Assembly: GCA_964624465.1 (NCBI GenBank)
Contig: CAZUZD010000051.1
Coordinates: 1 to 25,546 of the forward strand
DNA: 25,546 bases
From: CAZUZD01 sp964624465
Lineage (GTDB): Bacteria > Planctomycetota > Planctomycetia > Isosphaerales > Isosphaeraceae
Direction: 5' to 3'
Under the pieces are notes generated by a model. That model did not search any database, was not told the origin of the DNA, and saw nothing but the letters and a program-made list of their open reading frames with translations. Below, piece by piece: positions 1 through 8,017 of the stretch. The position numbers and the translations under genes are program-made. Position 1 is the first letter of the stretch. The number at the start of each line of letters is the position of its first letter.

Positions 1-1355
1 GGCCGACGCCGCCGCCGATCCCCGCACCGCTGGCGCCCGCGGCGCCGGTCTCGCCACCCCCGGCCGCCCCGGCCGGTGGGCAGCCAGGCAGCCCGACCGC
101 CGCCCGGCCCGCGACCCGGCTGACACGGACGAGCCTGGCTCAGTCGGCCCCGCCCAGCGCTCCCACGGCGGGCCTGGCCGCCCCGGCCCTGCCCCCGCTC
201 CCGCCCGTGTCGCCGGTAGCACCGCCCGACGACCCCGCGGTCACGCGGACCAGCGCCGCCGTCGCGCCGGCCACGACCGACACCACGCGGCCCACCGGCG
301 ATCTCGCCCGGCCGCCCGGCCAGCCGATGGCGGCGGCCATCGCCACCGCGCCCGAGGGTCCCGGCAAGCCGGCGACCATGATCGCCGCCCGCGTCGGCGA
401 CTCGGTGATCACGCTCCGCGAGCTCAAGCAGATCGTCCGCGACCGCATCGCCGGCCGCGCCGAGTACAGCCAGCTTACCGACGACCAGAAGAATCAGATC
501 GCCCGCGAGGCGCTGGAGTTCCTCATCGACCGTGCCATGCTCGTGCAGGCGGCCCGCAAGGACATGAAGAACCCCAAGCAGTGGGACATGTTCAAGCAGT
601 TCGTCGACAAGGCCTGGACCGATCGCGAGTTGCCGGCGCTCATGAAGCGGATGCAGGTCACCGACGAGTTCGAGCTCGACCGCAAGCTCAAGGAGCGCGG
701 CGAATCGCTCACCGACAAGCGTGAGGCCTTCCTGCTCGACACCATGTCGCGCGAGTACGCCACCATGAAGCTCCAGCCCCGGATGGAGCCGCCGCGGCTG
801 CCCGACATCTACGCCTACTACCGCGAGAACCTCAAGTCGTTCGACCGGCCGGCCCAGGTGACGTGGCGCGAGATCTACCTCCCGATCGACGAGAAGACCC
901 CGAAGGCCCAGGCGCGTCAGGCCGCCGACACCGCGCTGGCCCGCCTCCAGCGCGGCGAGGACTTCACGAAGGTCGCCCGCGAGCTGAGTCGCAGCGCCCG
1001 GGCCGCCGAGGGTGGGCTCTGGCAGACCGGCTACGAAAGCTACGCCTCGGCAGCCGTCAACACTCAGCTCAAGGCGCTGCCGCTGAACCAGCCGAGCGGG
1101 TTGATCGAGGACGCGCGCGGCTACTACATCGTCCGGGTCGAGGCCCGCCGCGATGCCGGGCCGGCGCCCTTCGAGGAGGTGGAGTGCAAGATCACCGAGG
1201 TGCTCATGACGCAGACCTACGAGAAGCAGCTCACCGTCTTCCTCAAGGACCTGCGCCGGCGCACCCCGATCAGCTCGCCGCTCTTCGAGGGCACGACCAG
1301 CGAGCCGACCCAGCTCCGCAAGCCCGACGCGACCACCGCCCGATCCGGTAACTGA
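1..1355 (+). CDS. SurA/PpiC-type peptidyl-prolyl cis-trans isomerase, 5' partial
   Basis: The reading frame is open from base 3 to the TGA at 1353-1355, so the true start lies left of the window; a GTG at 207 is only an internal candidate. Numbering from that GTG, residues 1-55 plus the 68 before it are Pro/Ala-rich and probably disordered. Residues about 57-150 resemble the SurA N-terminal chaperone domain (VGDSVITLREL, then a helical stretch LEFLIDRAMLVQAARK). Residues about 214-315 (bases 846-1151) are a parvulin domain: WREIYLPI, an Ala/Arg-rich helix, GEDFTKVARELS, AAEGGLW, and GYYIVRVEAR. Parvulin isomerases turn proline peptide bonds and in this architecture usually assist folding of exported or outer-membrane proteins. 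The N-terminal signal sequence expected for that role is not in view. The family is clear; the exact partner proteins are not. A hairpin follows the stop. Confidence 0.9.
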   Translation, partial: PTPPPIPAPLAPAAPVSPPPAAPAGGQPGSPTAARPATRLTRTSLAQSAPPSAPTAGLAAPALPPLPPVSPVAPPDDPAVTRTSAAVAPATTDTTRPTGDLARPPGQPMAAAIATAPEGPGKPATMIAARVGDSVITLRELKQIVRDRIAGRAEYSQLTDDQKNQIAREALEFLIDRAMLVQAARKDMKNPKQWDMFKQFVDKAWTDRELPALMKRMQVTDEFELDRKLKERGESLTDKREAFLLDTMSREYATMKLQPRMEPPRLPDIYAYYRENLKSFDRPAQVTWREIYLPIDEKTPKAQARQAADTALARLQRGEDFTKVARELSRSARAAEGGLWQTGYESYASAAVNTQLKALPLNQPSGLIEDARGYYIVRVEARRDAGPAPFEEVECKITEVLMTQTYEKQLTVFLKDLRRRTPISSPLFEGTTSEPTQLRKPDATTARSGN

Positions 1356-1361
1356 GCACCG

Positions 1362-1381
1362 CGGCCGGAAGTTGCCGGCCG
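1362..1381 (+). terminator. Hairpin after the PpiC gene, possible terminator
   Basis: CGGCCGG (1362-1368) and CCGGCCG (1375-1381) form a perfect 7-bp stem around the loop AAGTTG, seven bases after the stop codon. There is no following T-tract, so it would be a U-less terminator or an RNA 3'-end stabiliser. It ends 11 bases before the -35 box of the next promoter. Confidence 0.5.
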
Positions 1382-1391
1382 ACGACTCCGC

Positions 1392-1421
1392 TTGCCACGG
1401 TTCGGCGAGCGCCGCTATGAT
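1392..1421 (+). promoter_or_regulatory. Sigma-70-type promoter of the GT39-like gene
   Basis: TTGCCA (1392-1397), an 18-base spacer, and TATGAT (1416-1421). Both boxes match 5 of 6 consensus positions. The predicted start near 1428 gives a leader of about 75 bases to the ATG at 1504. Confidence 0.6.
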
Positions 1422-1503
1422 CCGGACGCATCGCCCCGGGATCGGGGCACGTCCGCCGCCAGGCCCAACCGCCGGCGGCGGCCGTCGCGTCACGGAGGAC
1501 CCC

Positions 1504-3318
1504 ATGAGCCCGCAACTCTCGACCGCCCTGGCGCCCGAGGTCTCCGCGCCCCGCGCGGTGGCCCCGGACAGCTCCCCCGCCCCGGCCGAGTCCCCCGCCC
1601 CCGAGACGCCGGTCCGACGTCCGACGCCACCCGCCTGGGTGGTGGCCGTCGGCCTCGTCGTGATCCTGACCGTCTTCGCCGTGCGAGCCTGGGACGTGGC
1701 GCGCCGGGACTCGATCACCTCCGACGAGACGACGCACCTCGTCCGCACGCTCTCCTACTGGATGACGGGCGACGACCTGGGCATGTGGGAACTGGGCGCC
1801 CCGCGCCTGCCGCACGCCCTCTACGGGCTCGCCAGCCACCGCGTGCTGCGAGCGGCCGGCCTGCTCCCCGCCTTGCCCGATGAGGTGGCGCTCACGACCC
1901 TGGTCGTCTCGGGCGATCCTCGCGTGCTGGGCCCGGCGCGGGCGGTGGCGGTGGCCTGGGGCCTGGCTCTGATCGGCCTGGTGTTCTGGGCGGCGGCACG
2001 GCGCTCGGGGGCCGGTGTGGGCCTGATGGCAGCGGCCCTGGTCGCGATGGTGCCGGAGTGCCTGGCGCACTCGGCGATCGCCGGTAGCGACATCCCATTC
2101 ACGGTGGCCGCCGTGCTCACGGTCATCCTCCTGACCCGCTACCACGAGCGCCCGGGCGCCGCCCGCTGGCTGGCGGTGGCGCTGGCGGTCGGGCTGGGCT
2201 GGGCCATGCGGCACTCGGCCGTGGTCCTGCTCCCGATCGCCGGCCTCGTCCACCTGGCGACGCAGTTCCGACCCGAGCGGGCGGGCACCCCCTGGGTCGA
2301 GCGGCTGGCCGCCTCGACGGTCGCCGTGACGGCGCTCGGCCTGATCGCCTTCGGCGTGCTCTGGGCGGGCGACGGCCTGCAGGTCCTCGGCGTCGGCGAG
2401 GTCGCCGGGAAGGTGACGACCCTGCAAATTCCCGATCACCTCGGGCCGATCGATCTCTCCTGGGTCCCGCTGCCGACCTCGGCGCTCAGCCTGCTGAAGC
2501 AGGTGCGGCACCAGGCGCACGGGCACGAGGCGTACTTCCTCGGCGGTTACGGCACCACCGGCTGGACGCGGTACTTTCCGCTGGCGTTCCTGATCAAGAC
2601 GCCGATCGGGCTGATCGGCCTGATGATCCTGGCCGTCGCCCGGGTGCGACCGCGGGGTGCGGGCGACTGGATCGCGCTCGGCCTGCTGGGCGTGCTCTGG
2701 TTCACCCTGATGCGGGGGCACGTGAACATCGGCGTCCGCTACGCGATGCTGACGTACCCGATCGCGGCCCTCTTCGTCGCCCGCCTGTTCACGCCGGCGC
2801 TGCTGCGCGATCGCGTGGCCGGTCCGGTCGCGGTGGCGTGCCTGCTCGGGTTCGGCGTGTCGTCGGTGCAGGCCCACCCCCGTTACCTCTCGTCGTTCAA
2901 CGAGCTGGTGGGCGGCCCCCGTCAGGGCTGGCTCTACCTGGCCGATTCCAACGTCGACTGGGGCCAGGATTTCCAGGCGATGGCCGACGCCCTGCCCCGC
3001 CTGGGCATCGACGAGATCACCTATGACCTGAGCTCCGAGCGGCGCCTGAACCTGGCCGGCGTCCTCGCCGTCCGGAACCCGCCGCGCTCGCAGCAGACGG
3101 AGATCGAGACGCCGCCGAATCGTCGGCTCCACGACAGCGAGGGGGGCTGGCTCCCCGTGCCGACCCGCTACGTCGCCGTCAGCGTGACCCGCCTGCTCGG
3201 CCTCTACTCGCAAAACGACATGAGCTGGCTGCGATCGCGGCGGCTGGTCGAGCGCGTCGGCGACAGCGTCTTCATCTTCGACCTGGACCAGCCCGCCGAG
3301 CGACCGCTCTGGGAGTGA
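1504..3318 (+). CDS. GT39-like (GT-C fold) membrane glycosyltransferase
   Basis: This 604-aa polytopic membrane protein resembles the ArnT/PMT-like family 39 glycosyltransferases, which move a sugar from a polyprenyl-phosphate donor to a lipid or protein on the outer face of the membrane. The start is the ATG at 1504 because GGAGG lies at 1494-1498 with a 5-base spacer; a longer reading from 1372 would start upstream of the predicted promoter's end and has no such site. A Pro/Ala-rich cytoplasmic tail (1-42) leads into a first membrane segment at about 44-61. D74-E75 in ITSDETTHLV is the acidic pair expected in the first extracytoplasmic loop, where this fold places its catalytic base. Many further hydrophobic segments follow. 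The C-terminal soluble part carries YLSSFNELVGGP and LADSNVDWGQD (480-490), a signature I associate with planctomycete members. Acceptor and sugar cannot be told from sequence. It converges on the DUF1559 gene with only 28 bases between stops. Confidence 0.82.
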   Translation: MSPQLSTALAPEVSAPRAVAPDSSPAPAESPAPETPVRRPTPPAWVVAVGLVVILTVFAVRAWDVARRDSITSDETTHLVRTLSYWMTGDDLGMWELGAPRLPHALYGLASHRVLRAAGLLPALPDEVALTTLVVSGDPRVLGPARAVAVAWGLALIGLVFWAAARRSGAGVGLMAAALVAMVPECLAHSAIAGSDIPFTVAAVLTVILLTRYHERPGAARWLAVALAVGLGWAMRHSAVVLLPIAGLVHLATQFRPERAGTPWVERLAASTVAVTALGLIAFGVLWAGDGLQVLGVGEVAGKVTTLQIPDHLGPIDLSWVPLPTSALSLLKQVRHQAHGHEAYFLGGYGTTGWTRYFPLAFLIKTPIGLIGLMILAVARVRPRGAGDWIALGLLGVLWFTLMRGHVNIGVRYAMLTYPIAALFVARLFTPALLRDRVAGPVAVACLLGFGVSSVQAHPRYLSSFNELVGGPRQGWLYLADSNVDWGQDFQAMADALPRLGIDEITYDLSSERRLNLAGVLAVRNPPRSQQTEIETPPNRRLHDSEGGWLPVPTRYVAVSVTRLLGLYSQNDMSWLRSRRLVERVGDSVFIFDLDQPAERPLWE

Positions 3319-3346
3319 CGTCGGTCGCCCCGCGGACCCGGGTTGG

Positions 3347-4303
3347 TCAGTACTGGTCGGAACTCACCACCTCGCCGCCCGACCGGGTGGACAGGGCGCT
3401 GAAGATGCGAGGGTTGATCGTCTGCTTGACGAAGCGCACCGAGCCGTCGCCGAAGGCGAAGTTGCAGCCGCCGGGGTGCAGGCTCCAGAAGTCGTCGACG
3501 CCGGCGCCGGGGTAGTTGGGCACGTCGACCCAGAGCTGGGACTTCGGGTCGGGTCCGGTGTGGGCCAGGACCAGCGTGTTCGAGGACTCGCATTCCTGCA
3601 CCCGCCAGCGGGGGTTGGTGCAGAGCTGGAGCCCCGGCGGGGCACCGACCCAGGAGGCGTCGGCGACGTTGCGGGAGCGCTCGCCGATGGCGAGCGTCTG
3701 GCTCAGGCCGTCGGTCACCGCCTCGGGACCGATCCGGCTGTTGCGGTAGAACAGGCCGTTGTTGTTCGCCGCCGAGTCGCCCACGTCGAACTGGCCGGCC
3801 GAGCCCAGGTACTGGCACGGGGCCAGGGTGTCGAGCCGCACGACCCCACCGGCGTCGCGGAGCACCACCGGCCCCTCGCCCACCGAGCTCGGACAGATCG
3901 TCGTGCTCATCTGGACGGTCCGGCTGGTCTGGGCCGCGGGGTGGTTGATCGGCAGGTCGAAGTTGATCGACATCGCCAGCATCGACTGCTCGAGCTGGGG
4001 CAGCATCATCGGGATCCAACCCCAGCCCGGCCCGACCTCGGGCCCACCCGGCGTGCCGTCGGCCGTCCGGGAAACATAGCCGGGCGGGAACGCGAGATGG
4101 GCATCCAGATAATTGTGCATTCCGAGGGCAAACTGCCGCAGGTTGTTCGTGCACTGGACCCGACGCGCGGCCTCGCGGGCGCTTTGCACGGCCGGCAGCA
4201 GGAGGCCGATCAGCACGCCGATGATCGCGATCACGACCAGCAGCTCGATCAGGGTGAATCCAGGGCGGACGACCCCGGCCCCCCGGACGGTCGATCGGCT
4301 CAC
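3347..4303 (-). CDS. DUF1559 protein with prepilin-type N-terminus
   Basis: This 318-aa protein belongs to the large planctomycete DUF1559 family. The N-terminus is a type IV prepilin/pseudopilin signal: a basic leader ending RPG (13-15), then FTLIELLVVIAIIGVLIGLL, with the conserved Glu at position +5 of the mature chain (E20). Cleavage by prepilin peptidase is expected after G15. The globular part has QSAREAARRVQCTNNLRQ, typical of the family, and the C-terminus has the H-X9-DG motif (H276, D286-G287). I chose the GTG at 4303 because AGGAG lies at 4310-4314 with a 6-base spacer and the predicted promoter would start transcription near 4355; the in-frame ATG at 4351 lacks a ribosome site and would leave almost no leader. 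Biochemical role of the family is unknown; members are thought to be exported pseudopilin-like surface proteins. The gene is divergent from the 91-aa gene. Confidence 0.93.
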   Translation of the reverse strand: MSRSTVRGAGVVRPGFTLIELLVVIAIIGVLIGLLLPAVQSAREAARRVQCTNNLRQFALGMHNYLDAHLAFPPGYVSRTADGTPGGPEVGPGWGWIPMMLPQLEQSMLAMSINFDLPINHPAAQTSRTVQMSTTICPSSVGEGPVVLRDAGGVVRLDTLAPCQYLGSAGQFDVGDSAANNNGLFYRNSRIGPEAVTDGLSQTLAIGERSRNVADASWVGAPPGLQLCTNPRWRVQECESSNTLVLAHTGPDPKSQLWVDVPNYPGAGVDDFWSLHPGGCNFAFGDGSVRFVKQTINPRIFSALSTRSGGEVVSSDQY

Positions 4304-4333
4304 AGGGCACTCCTGGGCACGCGGGTGCCTGGG

Positions 4334-4363
4334 TTGGACCATCCCTCGCATTTCCGCTAGGAT
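4334..4363 (+). promoter_or_regulatory. Promoter of the 91-aa gene and perhaps the heparinase-like gene
   Basis: TTGGAC (4334-4339), an 18-base spacer, and TAGGAT (4358-4363). It faces the DUF1559 promoter; the shared core CTAGGATCGTAG (4357-4368) is a near-perfect palindrome with 5 of 6 pairs. Confidence 0.55.
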
Positions 4364-4391
4364 CGTAGCCGGTGCCGACCAGGTCGGTCAA
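4362..4391 (-). promoter_or_regulatory. Promoter of the DUF1559 gene
   Basis: On the minus strand TTGACC (4391-4386), an 18-base spacer, and TACGAT (4367-4362). The -10 box overlaps by two bases the -10 box of the opposite promoter at 4334-4363, so the two cannot easily be occupied together. Confidence 0.6.
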
Positions 4392-4449
4392 GTGTCAGAG
4401 ACCTGGACGGCGGGCCGGGTCAGCCGCCGGATCCGGGGCCGCGACGACC

Positions 4450-4725
4450 ATGGACGAGTCGAGATTCGCTTACCAGATGTGCTGCTCGGCTGAGGGCTGC
4501 GACCAGCCGGTGAAGTACAAGATCGCCGCAGTCTGGACCGACGGCACGAGCTGCGAGTTGAAGACCTACGGGCTGGCGTGCGAGGCGCACAGCGCGTCGC
4601 TCCTGGCGGCAGCCCAGGCCCGGCGCGCGGCCCTGGTGCTGGCCGACGGCGAGCAGGTCGAGCCGGTCGGGGTTTACCGCCTCACGCCCGGCTGCCGTGA
4701 TGCCGGTCTCGATCGCCTCTGTTGA
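4450..4725 (+). CDS. Small Cys-rich hypothetical protein
   Basis: This 91-aa protein begins at the ATG at 4450 (MDESRFAYQMCC); an in-frame extension to 4372 is possible but would begin almost at the predicted transcription start. No strong ribosome site is visible. It has seven cysteines and one strategically placed His: C11, C12, C17, C35, C44, H47, C82 and C91. C12-X4-C17 with C44-X2-H47 (CEAH) could hold one zinc ion. There is no signal peptide or membrane segment, so it is probably cytoplasmic. The residues between the two clusters (VKYKIAAVWTDGTSCELKTYG) look like a beta strand pair. I do not recognise a named family; the look is of a conserved planctomycete small protein. The heparinase-like gene starts about 100 bases downstream on the same strand, so the two may share a transcript. 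Confidence 0.7.
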   Translation: MDESRFAYQMCCSAEGCDQPVKYKIAAVWTDGTSCELKTYGLACEAHSASLLAAAQARRAALVLADGEQVEPVGVYRLTPGCRDAGLDRLC

Positions 4726-4826
4726 GCGGTGCCTCACGCCACGCCTGGCTGCCCCCGATTGCCTCGGGGCCAGCGCCCCGCCGATCGAGGACCGATCAGC
4801 TTGCCCACGGGATGGAGCCCGGACCG

Positions 4827-7628
4827 ATGCCCCACCAATCCCATTCCGCTCGCCGCCACGGGCGCGCCCTGTGCCCCCTGCTGATGCTGCTCGCTCTGTT
4901 CCACAGCGGCAGCGCGCCAGCCGCCCAGGTGCCGTCACGGCCGCTGCCCGCAGACCCGTTCGCGGGGTTCACCCTGCCGGACGACTGGGAGGCGAAATTC
5001 TGGGACAGCGCCGAGGTGAAGGCGCTGGTGGCGATGGAACCGAAGGCCGTCGCCGCCCTGGTGCCGGTGCAGGCCGGACTGCGTTACTGCCGTTGTGCGG
5101 CCTGCGGCGCGTCCGATCAGGACGAGCCGCTGACCTGGAGCGTGCTCAAGCCCGCGGTCGTGACCTGCCGCAAGTGCGGGGTCGACCTTCCGAACGACCA
5201 GTATCCCGCCAAGGTCCCCCTGCCGCCGCCGCTGCCGCCGGGGGTCCCGGAGGAGTCGGTCGAGGTCCGTCCCAAGGTCTTCCACAAGTATCCGTACCAT
5301 CAGGTGGCCGCCGAGAAGCAGGCCCACCCCGACGAGCGTCTGTATCTGGCCGCCCGTCGCGACTACGAGGCCCGCGAGTTCCTCGCCCGTGCGGCGCTCT
5401 ACGCGGCGGTCAAGTACCACGAGCAACCGGCCGGGCAGAAGGACCCCGCCCTGGCCCGGCTGGCGGCGGTGATCGTCCTGCGGTTCGCGACCGTGTACCC
5501 CGACTACGCCACGCACTTTGACCAGCCGGGGCATCCCAAGCAGTTGCAGCAGGCGAACCTCGAGCCGCCGTTCCGTCGCGGCTACCAGACGGCCAAGTGG
5601 GACTGGAACGGCAGCCTCGATGTGCCCCTGAACCTCTTGATTGCCTATGCCCTGATCCGCCACGATCCGGCGATCGCCGAGGCGGGCGGGCTCTTGGAGG
5701 TTCCGAACCCGGCGCGGACCATCGAGGTGCAGCTCTTCCGTGCCAGCGCCGAGTTCGTGCGGCGTCAGCCGCAGGAGTTCGCCGAGACGGCCCTTTACGC
5801 CGACCGCGGCCTGCTGGCCGTGGGCCGCCTGCTCGATGATCCTGCGCTGATCGCCGAGGCGATTCGACGGCTCGACGACTTCGTGGCCCGCGGGTTCAGC
5901 CACGACGGACTCTGGCAGGCCGGCGACGGCGCCGAGCACCAGCGGGTCCTCGACCTGATGACCGCCTGGATCGCCCCGCTGCTGCCGATCACCGGGGAGC
6001 CCGGCCGCACCGCCGGCCCGCTCGGCGTGGCGCGCTCGGAGCGTTCCGATGCCGCCCTGCCGTTCCTCGCCCTGGCCCGTGAAGCGAGCCTGACGCTGCT
6101 GACGGACACCCGGCCGCCCGAGGTCCAGCAGGTGGGCTGGCCCGAGCCCGGCGCCCCGTCCGGCCTGAATCGCCCCGGGCTGCTCGGCGGGGCCACCCTG
6201 GCGCGACTCTCGGTTGGCTCCGGGCCGGAGGCGCTCGATCTGGAGCTTCGCGGCCAGGGCGCGCTCGGGAACGGCCAGTCGCACCGGCTGACGCTCCGCG
6301 TGGCGGTCGGCGGTCGGACGGTGCTCGGGGACCTCTCCGGCGTCCCCGCGACCGATCGCGGCTGGGAGCGCTCGACGGCCAGCCAGAACGCCGTGCTCAT
6401 CGACGGCCTGAACCACGGCGAGCGCCTGCCCGAGGCCCGCTCCGAACCGCGCGGCAGCGATGTCCGCTTCTTCGCCGCCGATCCCGACTTCCAGGTCGCC
6501 ACCCTCGATGACCGCTACGCCTACCCGAACGTCGCCCGACGGTTCCGCCACACGCTGATCGCCTGCTCGGGCCCGAAGGCGCGGTATGCGGTGTCGGTGG
6601 TGGAGGTGCGTGGTGGCCTCCAGCACGACCAGCTCTTCCACGGATCACCAGGGACGTCCGCTCGCTGGTCGCTGCCGGTCGAGAGCCGGCCGGGGCCGGC
6701 GACGCTGCTGCCGCACGCGATCCCGTTCGTACCGAATGCGCGAGCCGAGGAGGGTCGCTGGTTCGTGCAGTCGTACGGCGAGTTCGACGGCCTGACGACA
6801 GCGCCGCTGGAACGCCCCACCCAGGCGGTGCTGGCGGGCGAGGACGGCCGGGGCGTGCGGCTGCACGTGCTCGGAAACCTGCCGCTCTGGGCCATCACCG
6901 GCACGACCCCGGATCCGATCGCCCCCACCCCGGCCGACCCGCGGGAACCCGCTGGCCGTCCGGTGCTCCTGCTACGGCGGCGGTCGTCCGAGGGCGGGGT
7001 GCTGGCGAGCACCTTCGTCACGCTCATCGAGCCGACCGGCACCGGGGGTGGTCTGAAGCGGGTCGGGCGGCTCGAGGGCGAGGACGGGAGCGTCGTCCTG
7101 CGGGTCGAGACCGAAGCGGGCACCGAGACGCTCTTCGTGAACCCCACACCGGGCACCCCGCGGTGGTTCGAGCTGGCCGACGGCCGCCAGCTCCACACCG
7201 ACGGGCTCGTCGTGCGGTTGCGGGGGACCGACCTGATGCTCGCCGGAGGCACCTTCGCGAGCATCGGCGGGCGTGGCGTCTCGCAGGCCCGCATCGAGGG
7301 GACGATCGAGGCCGTGAGCCCGCCCGGGGCGCTCGCCGGCGGCTGGTTCGAGACGAAGGAGCCGGTCGATGACCCCGGTCAGCTCGTCGGCCAGGCGCTC
7401 CTGATCCGCCACGGCGACGGCACCAGCCGGGGCTGGACGATCACCGGGGTCGAGAACCTGCCCAGCGGCCGCGCCCGGATTGCGGTCCACGAGCTGGCGG
7501 GCTTCAGCATCGACCCGGCCTCGGGCGCCGCCCTCTACCGCCAGTTCCCCCCGATGCAGGCACCGGGCCCCCACAAGTACACCGTCTGCCGGATCGCGCG
7601 CTCGAGTCCCTCCGGGCCCCACCCCTGA
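4827..7628 (+). CDS. Secreted heparinase II/III-like protein with N-terminal zinc ribbon
   Basis: This protein of about 933 aa resembles heparinase II/III-type polysaccharide lyases, which cleave uronic-acid polysaccharides by beta-elimination. The ATG at 4827 is preferred: GGAG lies at 4814-4817 and it leads straight into a signal peptide (basic RRHGR, then LCPLLMLLALFHSGS, cleavage likely after APAA); ATG 4812 is an alternative. Behind the signal comes a Cys cluster C88, C90-X2-C93 and C114-X2-C117, a zinc-ribbon-like insert. The middle is alpha-helical, as expected for the toroid domain (ADRGLLAVGRLLDDPALI, FSHDGLWQAGDGAEHQRV). The C-terminal half is beta-rich with WERSTASQNAVLIDGLNHG and VEVRGGLQHDQLFHG, which match the beta-sandwich of this family. 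I could not place the full set of catalytic residues, so enzymatic activity and substrate are uncertain. Confidence 0.72.
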   Translation: MPHQSHSARRHGRALCPLLMLLALFHSGSAPAAQVPSRPLPADPFAGFTLPDDWEAKFWDSAEVKALVAMEPKAVAALVPVQAGLRYCRCAACGASDQDEPLTWSVLKPAVVTCRKCGVDLPNDQYPAKVPLPPPLPPGVPEESVEVRPKVFHKYPYHQVAAEKQAHPDERLYLAARRDYEAREFLARAALYAAVKYHEQPAGQKDPALARLAAVIVLRFATVYPDYATHFDQPGHPKQLQQANLEPPFRRGYQTAKWDWNGSLDVPLNLLIAYALIRHDPAIAEAGGLLEVPNPARTIEVQLFRASAEFVRRQPQEFAETALYADRGLLAVGRLLDDPALIAEAIRRLDDFVARGFSHDGLWQAGDGAEHQRVLDLMTAWIAPLLPITGEPGRTAGPLGVARSERSDAALPFLALAREASLTLLTDTRPPEVQQVGWPEPGAPSGLNRPGLLGGATLARLSVGSGPEALDLELRGQGALGNGQSHRLTLRVAVGGRTVLGDLSGVPATDRGWERSTASQNAVLIDGLNHGERLPEARSEPRGSDVRFFAADPDFQVATLDDRYAYPNVARRFRHTLIACSGPKARYAVSVVEVRGGLQHDQLFHGSPGTSARWSLPVESRPGPATLLPHAIPFVPNARAEEGRWFVQSYGEFDGLTTAPLERPTQAVLAGEDGRGVRLHVLGNLPLWAITGTTPDPIAPTPADPREPAGRPVLLLRRRSSEGGVLASTFVTLIEPTGTGGGLKRVGRLEGEDGSVVLRVETEAGTETLFVNPTPGTPRWFELADGRQLHTDGLVVRLRGTDLMLAGGTFASIGGRGVSQARIEGTIEAVSPPGALAGGWFETKEPVDDPGQLVGQALLIRHGDGTSRGWTITGVENLPSGRARIAVHELAGFSIDPASGAALYRQFPPMQAPGPHKYTVCRIARSSPSGPHP

Positions 7629-7812
7629 TCCCTGGCAGGGCCCTCGCGGGCCTCCCCACCGGCACTCCGGCCGTTGAAGTTGAGGCCCGCCGACCGGGTC
7701 GAGCCCACGTCCCGCGAGGCTCCGGCGCCACCCCGGTGGGCGTCCATTCCAGGCGTCGAGCCTCACCCTGGCGACCAGTCACACCGGGGGCGCGACGGGT
7801 CGAGATTTCTCG

Positions 7813-7840
7813 TTGACAGCCCCCCGGGTGCCGATACAGT
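7813..7840 (+). promoter_or_regulatory. Canonical sigma-70-type promoter of the 253-aa gene
   Basis: A perfect -35 TTGACA (7813-7818), a 16-base spacer, and TACAGT (7835-7840) as -10. The predicted start near 7847 leaves a leader of about 170 bases before the ATG at 8018. It has the only perfect TTGACA among the promoters I found. Confidence 0.68.
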
Positions 7841-7929
7841 GGGAACAGGTCGCGGGCATTCCGGATCCCGGATCCGGCCGGCCTGGACCTCCGGGGCGAT
7901 CGCCCCGATCTGGCCTCTTCTGTGTTCCG

Positions 7930-7977
7930 ACCCCGGTGGTTCGCGGCTCCGGCCTCGGATCGCCGGGGTTCTTATTT
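7930..7977 (+). terminator. Attenuator-like hairpin plus U-rich tract in the leader
   Basis: ACCCCGG (7930-7936) pairs perfectly with CCGGGGT (7963-7969), and the stem is followed at once by TTCTTATTT (7969-7977). It lies 40 bases before the ATG of the next gene and inside its predicted leader. The loop of 26 bases holds further GC-rich segments (GGCTCCGGCC) that could form alternative pairings. Confidence 0.42.
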
Positions 7978-8017
7978 CCCGGGCCGTTCGGGTCCCACGA
8001 AGCAGGGCGGACACCCC

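Larger units (their letters stand above)
7629..8017 (+). other. Gene-free stretch with promoter and structured leader
   Basis: No credible gene. The first 180 bases follow the heparinase-like gene and hold a short GC stem (GGCCC/GGGCC near 7640-7653). A canonical promoter lies at 7813-7840. The remaining 170 bases are the predicted leader of the 253-aa gene and contain three inverted repeats: CCGGATC/GATCCGG (7861-7877, 3-base loop), the perfect 14-base palindrome GGGGCGATCGCCCC (7893-7906), and ACCCCGG/CCGGGGT (7930-7969) followed by a T-rich tract. Confidence 0.6.

Noticed and set aside
1270..3213. 647-codon minus-strand frame opposite the GT39-like gene
   Set aside because: His/Arg/Gln-rich shadow with no domain; the plus-strand product has clear family motifs and membrane helices.
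4935..6641. 568-codon minus-strand frame opposite the heparinase-like gene
   Set aside because: Antisense shadow without motif or ribosome site; the plus strand has a signal peptide and beta-sandwich motifs.
7922..8017. N-terminal extension of the 253-aa protein from GTG 7922
   Set aside because: No ribosome site, and the extension coincides with the hairpin and T-rich tract of the leader; not fully excluded.
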